From contig NZ_MLHN01000010.1 in the NCBI RefSeq assembly GCF_001999285.1, positions 30,082-94,081 of the forward strand: a stretch of DNA of 64,000 bases. The letters are read 5' to 3'. Each line of letters opens with the position of its first letter. The stretch's first letter is position 1. The notes beneath the pieces are model-generated. The model worked only from the letters and a program-made list of their open reading frames with translations. It did no database searches and was not told the DNA's origin. The position numbers were made by a program, and so were the translations under genes. The stretch is from Rodentibacter genomosp. 1. GTDB lineage: Bacteria; Pseudomonadota; Gammaproteobacteria; Enterobacterales; Pasteurellaceae. Positions 44,027 through 55,896 of the stretch are shown here, piece by piece.

Positions 44027-44689
44027 ATGTTACAGAATAAACATATTTTCACTGATGAAGATCGCACGATTTTAAATTCTTACAAAGCGGTGGTCGATGG
44101 TGTAAGTGCGCTTATCGGTGAACATTGTGAGATTGTTTTGCATTCCTTAGAAGATATTGAGCATTCTGCTATTTGCATTGCAAATGGGCATAATACAAAT
44201 CGGCAAGTGGGATCGCCTATTACAGATTGGGCATTGCGTTCTTTGCGTAATATGCAAAGTGAGAGTGTTTCTCAACCCTATTTTACAAGGGCTAAGGGCA
44301 ATGTCTTGATGAAGTCGGTTACGATCGCTATTCGTAATAAACATCAACGAATGATCGGATTACTATGTATCAATATTAACCTTGATGTACCTATTTCACA
44401 ATTTATTCAGTCTTTTATGCCTGCCATTGAGGTGGAGGAAACATCCTCTGTGAATTTTGCCAGCTCGGTCGAAGATTTAGTTTCCCAAACTATTGAGAAA
44501 ACCATTGAAGAGGTGAACACAGATCGTATGGTAGCGAATAATAATAAAAACCGTCAAATTGTTATTTCCTTATACGAAAAAGGTATTTTTGATATTAAGG
44601 ATGCGATTAATTTGGTCGCAGAACGTTTAAATATTTCTCGTCACACCGTGTACCTTTATATTCGTCAAATTAAACAAGATCAAGAATAA
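44027..44689 (+). CDS. YheO-like helix-turn-helix regulator
   Basis: A 220-residue protein of the YheO family: an N-terminal PAS-like domain (LIGEHCEIVLHSLEDIEHSAICIANGHNTNRQVGSPITDWALR from about residue 28) and a C-terminal helix-turn-helix (KGIFDIKDAINLVAERLNISRHTVYLYIRQ, about 185-214). It senses an unknown ligand. ATG 44027 is chosen; a TTG six bases upstream is in frame. Adjacent to tusD, with the stop overlapping the tusD start, the order fkpA-yheO-tusDCB being that of E. coli. Confidence 0.88.
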   Translation: MLQNKHIFTDEDRTILNSYKAVVDGVSALIGEHCEIVLHSLEDIEHSAICIANGHNTNRQVGSPITDWALRSLRNMQSESVSQPYFTRAKGNVLMKSVTIAIRNKHQRMIGLLCININLDVPISQFIQSFMPAIEVEETSSVNFASSVEDLVSQTIEKTIEEVNTDRMVANNNKNRQIVISLYEKGIFDIKDAINLVAERLNISRHTVYLYIRQIKQDQE

Positions 44690-45069
44690 TGAATTATGTG
44701 ATTGCGGTTAAAAGCCCTATTTATGGTAAACAGGGGGCATATTCTGCCTACCAATTTGCAGAAACATTAATTAAAAAGGGGCATACTATTACACAGATCT
44801 TCTTTTTCCAAGAAGGTGTAACCAATGGCAATGATTTTGTTTATCCCGCAAATGATGAAATAAATTTACAGCAATATTGGCAGGTTTTTTCTAAGAAGAA
44901 TGCAATCCCTTTACATTTATGTGTAGCCGCTTCACAGCGTCGGGGGATTGTGGACAAGATGACAGCAAATAATAGGGCTAAACAAAATTTGGCAGAGGGT
45001 TTTACGATTGCCGGTTTAGGAGAGTTTATGGCTGCAGTATTAAAATCGGATAGGCTCATTACACTATGA
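44689..45069 (+). CDS. tusD: Sulfurtransferase TusD
   Basis: A 126-residue DsrE-like subunit of the TusBCD complex that relays persulfide sulfur from TusA to TusE/MnmA for 2-thiouridine in tRNA. The sulfur-carrying Cys78 (LHLCVAA) is at exactly the E. coli position. Start overlaps the YheO gene stop (TAATG), and tusC starts 4 bases before its stop. Confidence 0.95.
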   Translation: MNYVIAVKSPIYGKQGAYSAYQFAETLIKKGHTITQIFFFQEGVTNGNDFVYPANDEINLQQYWQVFSKKNAIPLHLCVAASQRRGIVDKMTANNRAKQNLAEGFTIAGLGEFMAAVLKSDRLITL

Positions 45070-45425
45070 AAATCGCCTTTTTGTTTCGTTCCGCTCCACA
45101 TGGTTCATCGAAAGCAAGGGAAGGATTGGAGGCTTTATTAGCGGCGACGGCATTTTGTGATGAAGAGGATATTGGGGTATTCTTTGTTGATGATGGTGTG
45201 CTTAATCTACTAAAGGAGCAACGCCCCGAATTATTGCTTCAAAAGGATTTTATTCGGATGTTTAAGCTACTGGATTTGTATGGTATTGAGCAGCGTTTTA
45301 TTTGTCAAAATTCCCTTGAAAAATTAAAAATAAGTGAAGAAAGTTTAATTTTATCCGTAGAAAACATTGATCGTAGTTTGTTGATGAAGAAATTACATCA
45401 AGCTGAGAAAGTACTAACATTTTAA
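45066..45425 (+). CDS. tusC: Sulfurtransferase complex subunit TusC
   Basis: A 119-residue DsrF-like protein: KIAFLFRSAPHGSSKAREGLEALLAATAF opens the protein, as in TusC, followed by DIGVFFVDDGVLNLL. No active-site Cys is needed here. Its start overlaps the tusD stop (ATGA), and it forms the operon yheO-tusDCB. Confidence 0.95.
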   Translation: MKIAFLFRSAPHGSSKAREGLEALLAATAFCDEEDIGVFFVDDGVLNLLKEQRPELLLQKDFIRMFKLLDLYGIEQRFICQNSLEKLKISEESLILSVENIDRSLLMKKLHQAEKVLTF

Positions 45426-45434
45426 GGAATATGT

Positions 45435-45722
45435 ATGCTCTATTGTTTTTCTCAAAGCAGTTACGATAATGATGAGTTAGTCACTTTCCTGTCTTCTGTA
45501 ACGGAAAATGATGCCGTTGTACTTTGGCAAGATGGCGTATTACTCGCGATTAAATATCCTCAGTATTTTGAATCTTGTGAAGGGAAATGTTTCGCTATAG
45601 AGCCTGATGTTATAGCGAGAGATTTAACGGCACTTTTGCCGGAGGAAAGTAAAGTGCGGTTAATTTCTTTAATGGATTTGGTGGATATAACAGAACAATA
45701 TTTTCCCCAAGTCACATTATGA
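45435..45722 (+). CDS. tusB: Sulfurtransferase complex subunit TusB
   Basis: A 95-residue DsrH-like protein, MLYCFSQSSYDNDELVTFL, with DAVVLWQDGVLLAI in the middle, matching TusB. Last gene of the tus operon; the next gene is rplN, not rpsL as in E. coli. A USS lies inside (near 45650). Confidence 0.93.
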   Translation: MLYCFSQSSYDNDELVTFLSSVTENDAVVLWQDGVLLAIKYPQYFESCEGKCFAIEPDVIARDLTALLPEESKVRLISLMDLVDITEQYFPQVTL

Positions 45723-45771
45723 AAAATACAATTTCCCTTTATTCTTTTTATATTGAATCCACAAAATATTA

Positions 45772-45800
45772 TTGATTTGGTTAGGGTGTTATGCTATATT
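45772..45800 (+). promoter_or_regulatory. spc operon promoter
   Basis: -35 TTGATT (45772-45777), 17-base spacer, extended -10 TGCTATATT (TATATT at 45795-45800). Strong, well-formed sigma-70 promoter about 80 bases before rplN, so the ribosomal operon does not depend on tus readthrough. Confidence 0.75.
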
Positions 45801-45804
45801 CCGC

Positions 45805-45835
45805 AACCTCTTATGTGTCTATTATGTAAGAGGTT
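45805..45835 (+). promoter_or_regulatory. spc leader stem-loop
   Basis: Arms AACCTCTTA (45805-45813) and TAAGAGGTT (45827-45835) with a 13-base loop, immediately after the predicted start. Could affect RNA stability or control; no T run, so not a terminator. Confidence 0.55.
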
Positions 45836-45866
45836 CGTCCCGAAAAGGGTGTTTTTTTAAATTTAA

Positions 45867-46250
<384 letters not shown>

Positions 46251-46263
46251 GGAGAAGTGACAA

Positions 46264-47449
<1,186 letters not shown>

Positions 47450-47485
47450 TATACCACTTTATTTTGGAATCGGAGAAAAAGTACA

Positions 47486-47878
47486 ATGAGTATGCAAGAT
47501 CCAATCGCAGATATGTTGACACGTATTCGTAACGGTCAAGCTGCGAATAAAGTTGCGATCAGTATGCCTTCATCCAAGCTAAAAGTGGCGATCGCCAATG
47601 TATTAGCTGATGAAGGTTATATCGAAAGCGTTAAAGTTTTAGAAGGTGCAAAACCTGAGTTGGAAATTACTTTAAAATATTTCCAAGGTAAACCGGTTGT
47701 AGAAAGTATTCAACGTGTGAGCCGTCCTGGTCTTCGTATTTACAAACGTAAAGATGAATTACCAAAAGTTATGGGTGGTTTAGGTGTTGCTGTCGTTTCT
47801 ACATCTAAAGGTGTTATGACTGACCGTGCAGCTCGTCAAGCTGGTTTAGGCGGTGAGATCATCTGTTATGTAGCTTAA
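47486..47878 (+). CDS. rpsH: 30S ribosomal protein S8
   Basis: A 130-residue protein, [22 protein letters not shown], with the C-terminal [31 protein letters not shown]. It binds helix 21 of 16S rRNA and is the translational repressor of the spc operon in E. coli. Confidence 0.99.
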   Translation: MSMQDPIADMLTRIRNGQAANKVAISMPSSKLKVAIANVLADEGYIESVKVLEGAKPELEITLKYFQGKPVVESIQRVSRPGLRIYKRKDELPKVMGGLGVAVVSTSKGVMTDRAARQAGLGGEIICYVA

Positions 47879-47893
47879 TAGAGAGGTAGGAAA

Positions 47894-48427
47894 ATGTCTC
47901 GTGTTGCAAAAGCACCTGTTAATATTCCTGCCGGTGTTGAGGTTAAACTTGACGGTCAGCTATTAACAGTAAAAGGTAAAAATGGCGAGTTATCTCGCGA
48001 AATTCATAATTCAGTTGAAGTTAAACAAGATAGTGGTCAATTAACTTTTTCTCCTCGTGAGGGATTTGTTGAGGCCAATGCTCAGTCGGGTACAGCTCGT
48101 GCATTAGTTAATGCAATGGTTATTGGTGTTACTGAAGGCTTCACTAAAAAATTAGTATTAGTGGGTGTTGGTTACAGAGCTCAACTTAAAGGTAATGTTG
48201 TTGCGCTAAGTTTAGGCTATTCTCACCCAGTAGAGCACACTTTACCTGCAGGTATTACTGCTGAATGCCCTTCTCAAACGGAAATTGTATTGAAAGGTGC
48301 AGATAAGCAGTTAATCGGTCAAGTTGCAGCAGATATTCGTGCTTATCGCCGTCCTGAGCCTTATAAAGGTAAAGGGGTACGTTACTCTGATGAAGTAGTA
48401 CGTATCAAAGAGGCTAAGAAGAAATAA
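47894..48427 (+). CDS. rplF: 50S ribosomal protein L6
   Basis: A 177-residue protein, [21 protein letters not shown], two alpha/beta repeats, ending [21 protein letters not shown]. Located near the GTPase-associated centre of the 50S subunit. Confidence 0.99.
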   Translation: MSRVAKAPVNIPAGVEVKLDGQLLTVKGKNGELSREIHNSVEVKQDSGQLTFSPREGFVEANAQSGTARALVNAMVIGVTEGFTKKLVLVGVGYRAQLKGNVVALSLGYSHPVEHTLPAGITAECPSQTEIVLKGADKQLIGQVAADIRAYRRPEPYKGKGVRYSDEVVRIKEAKKK

Positions 48428-48440
48428 TTAAGGTAACACT

Positions 48441-48794
48441 ATGGATAAGAAATCAGCTCGTATCCGTCGTGCAGCTCGTGCACGTCATATGATGAAGGAG
48501 CAAGGTGTAACTCGTTTAGTTATTCACCGTACTCCACGTCATATCTATGCACAAGTTATTGCACCAAACGGTTCTGAAGTGCTTGCCGCTGCTTCAACTG
48601 TTGAGAAAGCAATTCGTGAGCAAGTAAAATACACCGGTAACAAAGATGCTGCAGCAGTAGTTGGTAAAGCTGTTGCAGAGCGTGCCTTAGCAAAAGGCGT
48701 ACAGGCTGTTGCCTTTGATCGTTCCGGTTTTAAATATCATGGTCGTGTCCAAACTTTAGCGGACGCTGCTCGTGAAGCTGGTCTACAGTTCTAA
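48441..48794 (+). CDS. rplR: 50S ribosomal protein L18
   Basis: A 117-residue 5S rRNA-binding protein: [22 protein letters not shown], with [24 protein letters not shown] and [26 protein letters not shown]. Intact, 13 bases after rplF. Confidence 0.99.
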   Translation: MDKKSARIRRAARARHMMKEQGVTRLVIHRTPRHIYAQVIAPNGSEVLAAASTVEKAIREQVKYTGNKDAAAVVGKAVAERALAKGVQAVAFDRSGFKYHGRVQTLADAAREAGLQF

Positions 48795-48802
48795 TGAGGT
48801 AA

Positions 48803-49309
<507 letters not shown>

Positions 49310-49315
49310 TTAATA

Positions 49316-49495
49316 ATGGCTAAAACTATCAAAGTAACACAAGTTCGTAGCTCAATTGCTCGTTTGCCGAAGCACAAAGCTACCTTGCGTGGTCTTGGTC
49401 TTCGCCATATTCACCATACTGTTGAGTTAATTGATACACCTGCAGTACGTGGTATGATTAACCAAGTTTCATACATGGTTAAAGTGGAGGAGTAA
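49316..49495 (+). CDS. rpmD: 50S ribosomal protein L30
   Basis: A 59-residue protein: [20 protein letters not shown], then [24 protein letters not shown]. It overlaps neither neighbour: 6 bases after rpsE and 3 before rplO. Identified by direct reading since it is short. Confidence 0.98.
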
Positions 49496-49498
49496 GAA

Positions 49499-49933
49499 AT
49501 GCGTTTAAATACTCTATCCCCGGCTGAAGGCTCAAAGCACAGTGCAAAACGTCTTGGTCGTGGTATTGGTTCAGGTTTAGGTAAGACTGGTGGTCGCGGT
49601 CATAAGGGGCAAAAATCTCGTACTGGTGGTGGAGTTCGCCGCGGTTTCGAGGGTGGTCAAATGCCTTTATATCGTCGTTTACCAAAATTTGGTTTCACCT
49701 CAATGAAGGCTTCTGTAACTGCAGAGATTCGCTTAAGTGATTTAACCAAAGTAGAAGGTAATATTGTTACTTTAGATGCATTAAAAGCTGCAAATGTTTT
49801 AACTAAAGATATTCTGTTTGCTAAAGTTATTTTAGCTGGAGAAGTTAAATCTGCAGTTACAATTCGTGGTTTACGTGTGACTAAAGGTGCGAAAGTAGCG
49901 ATTGAAGCTGCTGGCGGTTCAGTTGAGGAATAA
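49499..49933 (+). CDS. rplO: 50S ribosomal protein L15
   Basis: A 144-residue protein, [22 protein letters not shown], with the glycine/arginine-rich N-terminal arm ([18 protein letters not shown]) and [20 protein letters not shown]. Full length. Confidence 0.99.
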   Translation: MRLNTLSPAEGSKHSAKRLGRGIGSGLGKTGGRGHKGQKSRTGGGVRRGFEGGQMPLYRRLPKFGFTSMKASVTAEIRLSDLTKVEGNIVTLDALKAANVLTKDILFAKVILAGEVKSAVTIRGLRVTKGAKVAIEAAGGSVEE

Positions 49934-49940
49934 TTAGCAA

Positions 49941-51266
49941 ATGGCTAAACAACCAGGTTATCAAACTAGAAGTACCAATAGTGGTAAAAGTGAGCTAAGA
50001 AGCCGATTACTCTTTGTATTAGTTGCACTTATTGTATATCGTATTGGTTCGTTTATTCCGGTTCCTGGTATTGATTCTGCTGTGCTAGCTCAGTTAGTTG
50101 AACAACAAAAAGGCACCATCATTGATATGTTTAACATGTTTTCTGGTGGTGCATTGAGCCGAGCTTCAATTCTTGCGTTAGGTATTATGCCATATATTTC
50201 GGCATCTATCGTGATTCAATTGCTAGCAACGGTTTCTCCTGCTTTAGCTGAACTAAAGAAAGAAGGGGCAGTTGGTCAGAGAAAAATTACCAAATATACG
50301 CGTTATGCGACGGTAGTTTTTGCTACAATTCAAGCTGTTGCAATTTCTACAGGTTTACCAAATATGCTACCAGGACTAGTTCCTAATGTAGGGTTTAGTT
50401 TTTACTTTACTTCTGTTGTGAGTTTGGTCACTGGAACTATGTTTTTAATGTGGTTAGGTGAGCAAATTACCGAGAGAGGAATTGGGAATGGTATTTCAAT
50501 TCTAGTTTTTGGTGGTATCGTAGCGGGTTTACCTTCAGCTATTTTGCAGACAATTGAGCAAGCTCGTCAAGGACAAATGCATCCGTTAGTTCTACTACTA
50601 ATTGCGGCAATTGTTTTCGCGGTGACTTATTTTGTTGTGTTCGTAGAAAGAGGACAACGTCGGATTCGTATTGAATATGCTAAACGTCAACAAGGTCGTC
50701 AGATCTTAGGAGGGCATTCAACACATCTGCCATTAAAAGTGAATATGGCAAATGTGATGCCAGCAATATTTGCCTCAAGTATTATCTTATTTCCAGCCAC
50801 ATTAACACAATGGTTTGGTCAAAATGATAAATTTGAATGGTTAAATAACTTATCTATGTTATTGAATCCTGGTCAACCTCTTTATTTACTCGTTTATGCA
50901 ATATCAATCATTTTCTTCAGCTTCTTCTACACAGGGATGCAATATAATCCGCGTGATACAGCAGATAATTTAAAGAAATCTGGTGCATTTATCCCAGGTA
51001 TTAGACCAGGTGAGCAAACATCTCGTTACATAGATAAAGTAATGACCCGTTTAACCTTGATTGGTGGGCTTTATGTAACATTTGTGTGTTTAGTTCCTTA
51101 TATTATGACATCAGCTTGGGATGTTAAGTTCTACTTTGGTGGGACCTCCTTACTAATCGTTGTTGTTGTAATTATGGATTTCATTGTGCAAGTTCAGAGT
51201 CACTTAATGTCGTCTCAATATGAATCAGCACTAAAAAAAGCAAACCTTAAAGGTTTCGGGCAGTAA
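49941..51266 (+). CDS. secY: Protein translocase subunit SecY
   Basis: A 441-residue, ten-helix channel of the Sec translocon. Typical parts: [28 protein letters not shown] (helix 1), [27 protein letters not shown] (plug and helix 2), [16 protein letters not shown], and AKRQQGRQ and the cytosolic loop [21 protein letters not shown]. Last large gene of the spc operon, followed by rpmJ. Confidence 0.99.
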   Translation: MAKQPGYQTRSTNSGKSELRSRLLFVLVALIVYRIGSFIPVPGIDSAVLAQLVEQQKGTIIDMFNMFSGGALSRASILALGIMPYISASIVIQLLATVSPALAELKKEGAVGQRKITKYTRYATVVFATIQAVAISTGLPNMLPGLVPNVGFSFYFTSVVSLVTGTMFLMWLGEQITERGIGNGISILVFGGIVAGLPSAILQTIEQARQGQMHPLVLLLIAAIVFAVTYFVVFVERGQRRIRIEYAKRQQGRQILGGHSTHLPLKVNMANVMPAIFASSIILFPATLTQWFGQNDKFEWLNNLSMLLNPGQPLYLLVYAISIIFFSFFYTGMQYNPRDTADNLKKSGAFIPGIRPGEQTSRYIDKVMTRLTLIGGLYVTFVCLVPYIMTSAWDVKFYFGGTSLLIVVVVIMDFIVQVQSHLMSSQYESALKKANLKGFGQ

Positions 51267-51294
51267 TTGTCCAATTAACATAAAAGGATAAGCA

Positions 51295-51408
51295 ATGAAA
51301 GTTCGTGCTTCCGTAAAGAAAATGTGTCGTAACTGTAAAATTGTTAAGCGTGAAGGTGTTGTGCGCGTATTGTGTAGTGACCCTAAGCATAAACAACGCC
51401 AAGGTTAG
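51295..51408 (+). CDS. rpmJ: 50S ribosomal protein L36 (zinc-binding form)
   Basis: A 37-residue protein, [20 protein letters not shown], ending DPKHKQRQG. The zinc ligands C11, C14, C27 and H32 are present (C+ form). Located between secY and the alpha leader, as in E. coli. Confidence 0.98.
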
Positions 51409-51433
51409 TTGATAATTTTCTTGCAAAGAACCG

Positions 51434-51456
51434 GTTGAGCAGTTATACTGCTCAAC
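51434..51456 (+). terminator. Hairpin at the spc/alpha boundary
   Basis: GTTGAGCAG (51434-51442), loop TTATA, CTGCTCAAC (51448-51456), followed by only a short T-rich stretch. May be a partial terminator or RNA-processing hairpin at the end of spc. Confidence 0.55.
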
Positions 51457-51467
51457 TCATTTATGTC

Positions 51468-51560
51468 CTTGGTATTCTGTTTGAGTATCCTGAAAACGGG
51501 CTTTTCATGATCAGAGTACCAATTAATTTTAGAAATAGGAGTGCATAGTGGCCCGTATTG
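51468..51560 (+). promoter_or_regulatory. Alpha-operon leader (ribosomal protein S4 binding site)
   Basis: The stretch TTTGAGTATCCTGAAAACGG (51480-51499), then GCTTTTCA, then TAGGAGTGCATAGTGGCCCG at the rpsM start, closely matches the E. coli alpha leader. That leader folds into a nested pseudoknot spanning the rpsM GTG start and is bound by S4 to repress translation. Recognised by memory of the E. coli sequence. Confidence 0.85.
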
Positions 51561-51904
51561 CAGGCATTAACATTCCTGATCATAAACACGCTGTAATCGC
51601 TTTAACTGCAATTTACGGTATCGGTAGAACTCGTTCAAAAGCTATTTGTGCTGCTGCGGGTATTGCTGAAGATGTTAAGATCAGAGAATTGTCTGAAGAG
51701 CAGATTGACAAACTGCGTGACGAAGTTGGTAAATTTACCGTTGAGGGTGACTTACGTCGTGAAGTAACACTGAACATCAAACGTCTTTTAGACTTAGGTT
51801 GTTACCGTGGTTTACGTCATCGTCGTAGTTTACCGGTACGTGGTCAACGTACTAAAACTAATGCGCGTACCCGTAAGGGTCCTCGTAAGCCGATCAAAAA
51901 ATAG
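51548..51904 (+). CDS. rpsM: 30S ribosomal protein S13
   Basis: A 118-residue protein with a GTG start in GGAGTGCATAGTGG, the same start and leader as in E. coli. [26 protein letters not shown], then [31 protein letters not shown]. First gene of the alpha operon and the target of S4 control. Confidence 0.99.
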   Translation: MARIAGINIPDHKHAVIALTAIYGIGRTRSKAICAAAGIAEDVKIRELSEEQIDKLRDEVGKFTVEGDLRREVTLNIKRLLDLGCYRGLRHRRSLPVRGQRTKTNARTRKGPRKPIKK

Positions 51905-51913
51905 TCGGGGTAA

Positions 51914-52306
<393 letters not shown>

Positions 52307-52336
52307 TGGCGTAATCAGGATAGTTGGAGAAAGAAA

Positions 52337-52957
52337 ATGGCAAGATATTTGGGTCCTAAACTCAAGCTAAGCCGTCGTGAAGGCACTGATTTATTTCTTA
52401 AGTCAGGCGTGCGTGCGATTGATTCAAAATGTAAGATTGATACAGCACCTGGTCAACATGGTGCTCGTAAACCACGTTTGTCTGATTATGGTAGTCAGTT
52501 ACGTGAAAAACAAAAAGTTCGTCGTATCTATGGTATCTTAGAGCGTCAGTTCCGTAACTACTATAAAGAGGCAAACCGTTTGAAAGGTAATACTGGTGAA
52601 AATTTATTAGTATTACTAGAAGGTAGATTGGATAACGTTGTTTATCGTATGGGATTTGCTGCAACTCGTGCAGAGGCTCGTCAGTTAGTGAGTCATAAGG
52701 CGATTGTTGTAAATGGTCGTGTTGTAAATATTCCATCTTTCCAAGTTTCAATTAATGATGTTGTTGCTGTTCGTGAAAAATCTAAAAAACAAGCTCGTAT
52801 TAAAGCATCGTTGGAATTAGCAGAACAAAGAGAAAAACCAACTTGGTTAGAAGTTGATGCTGTTAAAATGGAAGGGATATTTAAGCGTATTCCTGAACGT
52901 TCCGATTTATCAGCAGATATTAACGAACATCTGATCGTTGAGCTTTACTCAAAATAA
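52337..52957 (+). CDS. rpsD: 30S ribosomal protein S4
   Basis: A 206-residue assembly initiator that also represses the alpha operon. [24 protein letters not shown], and the S4 RNA-binding domain [28 protein letters not shown]. Intact. Confidence 0.99.
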   Translation: MARYLGPKLKLSRREGTDLFLKSGVRAIDSKCKIDTAPGQHGARKPRLSDYGSQLREKQKVRRIYGILERQFRNYYKEANRLKGNTGENLLVLLEGRLDNVVYRMGFAATRAEARQLVSHKAIVVNGRVVNIPSFQVSINDVVAVREKSKKQARIKASLELAEQREKPTWLEVDAVKMEGIFKRIPERSDLSADINEHLIVELYSK

Positions 52958-52988
52958 TAGTTAAGCTTAAAAGCAAAGAGAGGATAAA

Positions 52989-53972
52989 ATGCAGGGTTCT
53001 GTTACAGAATTTTTAAAACCACACTTAGTTGATATTGAGCAAATTAGCACAACACATGCTAAGGTGATCCTTGAACCGTTAGAGCGAGGTTTTGGTCATA
53101 CTCTAGGAAATGCATTACGTCGTATCCTTCTGTCTTCAATGCCAGGTTGTGCAGTGACTGAAGTTGAGATTGATGGTGTATTACACGAATATAGTAGTAA
53201 GGAAGGTATTCAAGAAGATATTCTTGAAGTGCTTTTAAACCTCAAAGGTCTAGGGGTTAAAGTACAGAATAAAGATGATGTTATTCTGACACTAAATAAA
53301 TCTGGAATTGGCCCTGTTGTTGCAGCGGATATCACTCATGATGGTGATGTTGAAATTGTAAACCCGGATCATGTAATTTGCCATTTGACTGATGATAGTG
53401 CTGCTATTAGTATGCGCATTCGTGTTCAGCGTGGTAGAGGATATGTTCCAGCTTCAGTCCGAGCTCAGGCAGATGAGCGACCAATAGGTCGTTTGCTTGT
53501 TGACGCTTGTTACAGCCCGGTTGATCGCATTTCTTATAATGTAGAAGCGACCCGTGTAGAACAAAGAACAGACTTAGATAAGTTAGTTATTGAGTTAGAA
53601 ACAAACGGTACTTTGGATCCTGAAGATGCAATTCGTCGCGCTGCAACAATCTTAGCAGAGCAACTCGATGCATTCGTTGATTTACGTGATGTTCGTCAAC
53701 CTGAAGTTAAGGAAGAGAAACCGGAATTTGATCCGATTTTATTGCGTCCTGTTGATGATTTAGAGTTGACAGTTCGTTCTGCTAATTGTTTAAAAGCAGA
53801 AACAATTCACTATATCGGTGACTTAGTACAGCGTACAGAAGTTGAGTTATTAAAAACTCCTAATCTTGGTAAGAAATCTCTTACTGAAATTAAAGATGTA
53901 CTCGCTTCACGTGGCTTGTCACTTGGTATGCGCCTTGAAAATTGGCCACCAGCAAGTATTGCTGAAGACTAG
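52989..53972 (+). CDS. rpoA: RNA polymerase alpha subunit
   Basis: A 327-residue protein: assembly domain (residues 1-235 with [26 protein letters not shown]), flexible linker, and C-terminal DNA/activator-binding domain ([24 protein letters not shown], then [19 protein letters not shown]). The residue 265 arginine region that binds UP elements and CRP is conserved ([10 protein letters not shown]). Confidence 0.99.
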   Translation: MQGSVTEFLKPHLVDIEQISTTHAKVILEPLERGFGHTLGNALRRILLSSMPGCAVTEVEIDGVLHEYSSKEGIQEDILEVLLNLKGLGVKVQNKDDVILTLNKSGIGPVVAADITHDGDVEIVNPDHVICHLTDDSAAISMRIRVQRGRGYVPASVRAQADERPIGRLLVDACYSPVDRISYNVEATRVEQRTDLDKLVIELETNGTLDPEDAIRRAATILAEQLDAFVDLRDVRQPEVKEEKPEFDPILLRPVDDLELTVRSANCLKAETIHYIGDLVQRTEVELLKTPNLGKKSLTEIKDVLASRGLSLGMRLENWPPASIAED

Positions 53973-54012
53973 TTTGGCCATAGGTTAAGATTTTTCTGAG
54001 AAGGATAAGATC

Positions 54013-54396
54013 ATGCGACATCGTAAGAGTGGTCGTCAACTAAACCGTAATAGCAGTCATCGCCAAGCGATGTTTCGTAACTTAGCAAGTGCTTTAATTA
54101 GTCATGAAATTATCAAGACTACTTTGCCTAAAGCTAAAGAATTACGCCGTGTAGTTGAACCGTTAATTACATTAGCTAAAGAAGATAGCGTTGCAAACCG
54201 TCGTTTAGCATTCGCTCGTACCCGTAACATTGAAACTGTTGCGAAATTATTCAATGAATTAGGACCACGTTTCGCTCAGCGTGCTGGTGGTTATACTCGC
54301 ATTCTAAAATGTGGTTTCCGTGCAGGCGATAATGCGCCAATGGCTTACATTGAATTAGTTGACCGTCCAGAAGTTGTAGAAGCATCTGCGGAATAG
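54013..54396 (+). CDS. rplQ: 50S ribosomal protein L17
   Basis: A 127-residue protein near the peptide exit tunnel: [21 protein letters not shown], then [37 protein letters not shown]. Last gene of the alpha operon; a strong terminator follows. Confidence 0.99.
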   Translation: MRHRKSGRQLNRNSSHRQAMFRNLASALISHEIIKTTLPKAKELRRVVEPLITLAKEDSVANRRLAFARTRNIETVAKLFNELGPRFAQRAGGYTRILKCGFRAGDNAPMAYIELVDRPEVVEASAE

Positions 54397-54409
54397 TAAA
54401 TAAAAGAAT

Positions 54410-54439
54410 AAAAAGCTCGCAATTCTGCGAGCTTTTTGT
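54410..54439 (+). terminator. Alpha-operon terminator
   Basis: AAAAAGCTCGC (54410-54420), loop AATTCT, GCGAGCTTTTT (54427-54437). A perfect 11-base stem with T tract. Confidence 0.92.
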
Positions 54440-54784
54440 ACTTTAATAGAAGTTGAATATTTATAAACTTTTTGCTTTGAGATCAAAATTGAAGATTAAC
54501 TGAAGTAAGTTTTATTAGAAAAATATCTCAAATTTTATAAGAATTTATCCTGTATTATGTACTAAATGCACAAAGCAGGAGTTTTAATGTCATCTAGAAA
54601 TACTCGTTCGTTATAAAATAAATTTATTTCAATATATTATAAACTGGACACTATCTAGTGTCTCTCTATAAATAAACCTAGAATTAGATTTTTGTCGGTT
54701 CTGCTAATATTACGTTTATCTCATATTACCAGTGTATAGATAATGATGTTATTTTTAGTGCTATTTTCCATCCCTATTCCTATG
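54440..54784. other. Gene-free AT-rich stretch after the alpha operon
   Basis: About 345 bases with no credible gene. It contains copy 2 of the dispersed GGACAC-hairpin repeat (54610-54663) and otherwise only AT-rich sequence up to the stop of the AraC-type gene. Confidence 0.6.
54610..54663. repeat. Dispersed repeat with GGACAC hairpin, copy 2
   Basis: Begins GTTATAAAATAAATTTATTTC like the copy at 33058-33111 and ends with GACACTA (54647-54653) / TAGTGTC (54656-54662). The body differs at several bases and the hairpin stem sequence changes while pairing is kept. Confidence 0.65.
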
Positions 54785-55708
54785 TTACCCGTATTTTTCT
54801 TGAGTTAGCCATGCCAATTTATCTTTCTTTGCAGTGATTCCAAAAAATCTTTTATACTCCCGTGAAAATTGTGAGATACTTTCATAGCCGACTAAGTTAG
54901 CACTTTCAGCAATGGGGCGTTTTTCTTGTAGAATAAATATTCGTGCTTGTTGTAGCCTAATTTGCTTTTGAAATTGTATTGGACTAATCCCGGCAATAGC
55001 GCGAAAGTGTTGACGAAATGACGATTCGCTCATCAATGCTCGTTCAGCAAGGCTAGTGAGAGTATTTTTTTCCTGTGGATTTTGTTTTATCCAAGCCATA
55101 ATTTCAAGTATTTTGCGTGTAGTGCTACCATCTTTTAGTAAGGTGACTAATTCAGGATGTGAGTGGAAGATTCTTAAGGCAATCTCGTGTTTTATAAGAG
55201 TGGAAAGTGGTTTAATTAATGTTACTTCTTGTAAGGTATCTATAAGCCTTGAAAGACTTTCAAGCAGTTTCTTATTTGCACCAAATAAACTGAAAATACG
55301 ATTTGGTGCTTCTTTTTTTATTTCTTTATTATTCAAGTCTAATTCACAAGCGAGATGAGAAAGTTGTTCAAAATCAAATTCTAGTGCTAACCCTAGAAAA
55401 GGTTTATCTGATGAGCATTTGGGCATATAGGAAAAGCCCGAAAGATTTGCACCAATAAATAGAATTTGCCCTGTCTCGTAACCAATATGTTGATGACTAA
55501 GTGAAATTTCCTTTCGTCCTTGTAAGGCAACCACAATACCAAGAGGTTGTATACAGGGCAGAGAGTAATGGGGATGATCATGACGGTAGAAACTTAACCC
55601 TTCAATTTGACTATAAACTCGTCCTTCTTTAGGAATATAGGGTAAAATTTTATAGATAAGCTCATGATAAAGTGCGGTGAGATTTTCTGTATTTTTTCTT
55701 ATTGTCAT
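54785..55708 (-). CDS. AraC family transcriptional regulator
   Basis: A 307-residue regulator. The N-terminal AraC_N-type cupin-like domain (about residues 30-190, LSFYRHDHPHYSLPCIQPLGIVVALQGRKE) is followed by two helix-turn-helix motifs (NTLTSLAERALMSESSFRQHFRAIAGISPIQFQKQIRLQQAR at about 225-266, and IAESANLVGYESISQFSREYKRFFG). It is divergent from hchA with about 190 bases between, and probably controls it, perhaps in response to reactive carbonyls. A USS lies near its 5' end. Confidence 0.92.
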   Translation of the reverse strand: MTIRKNTENLTALYHELIYKILPYIPKEGRVYSQIEGLSFYRHDHPHYSLPCIQPLGIVVALQGRKEISLSHQHIGYETGQILFIGANLSGFSYMPKCSSDKPFLGLALEFDFEQLSHLACELDLNNKEIKKEAPNRIFSLFGANKKLLESLSRLIDTLQEVTLIKPLSTLIKHEIALRIFHSHPELVTLLKDGSTTRKILEIMAWIKQNPQEKNTLTSLAERALMSESSFRQHFRAIAGISPIQFQKQIRLQQARIFILQEKRPIAESANLVGYESISQFSREYKRFFGITAKKDKLAWLTQEKYG

Positions 55709-55896
55709 TTTTTGTAATTAATAAAACATAGAAACGAATAAAATTCTAGCAGAATTTCCGCTAAGAATTATTTTTATCTATAAAAATCTGTCAAAAAAGG
55801 CAATACAAATATCATTTTAGGCAAGTAGATTTGTATGCTTTTCATTATAATTTGCGCCAGAATTTACTTAACTTATATAAACTAGGAGCTTTAATA

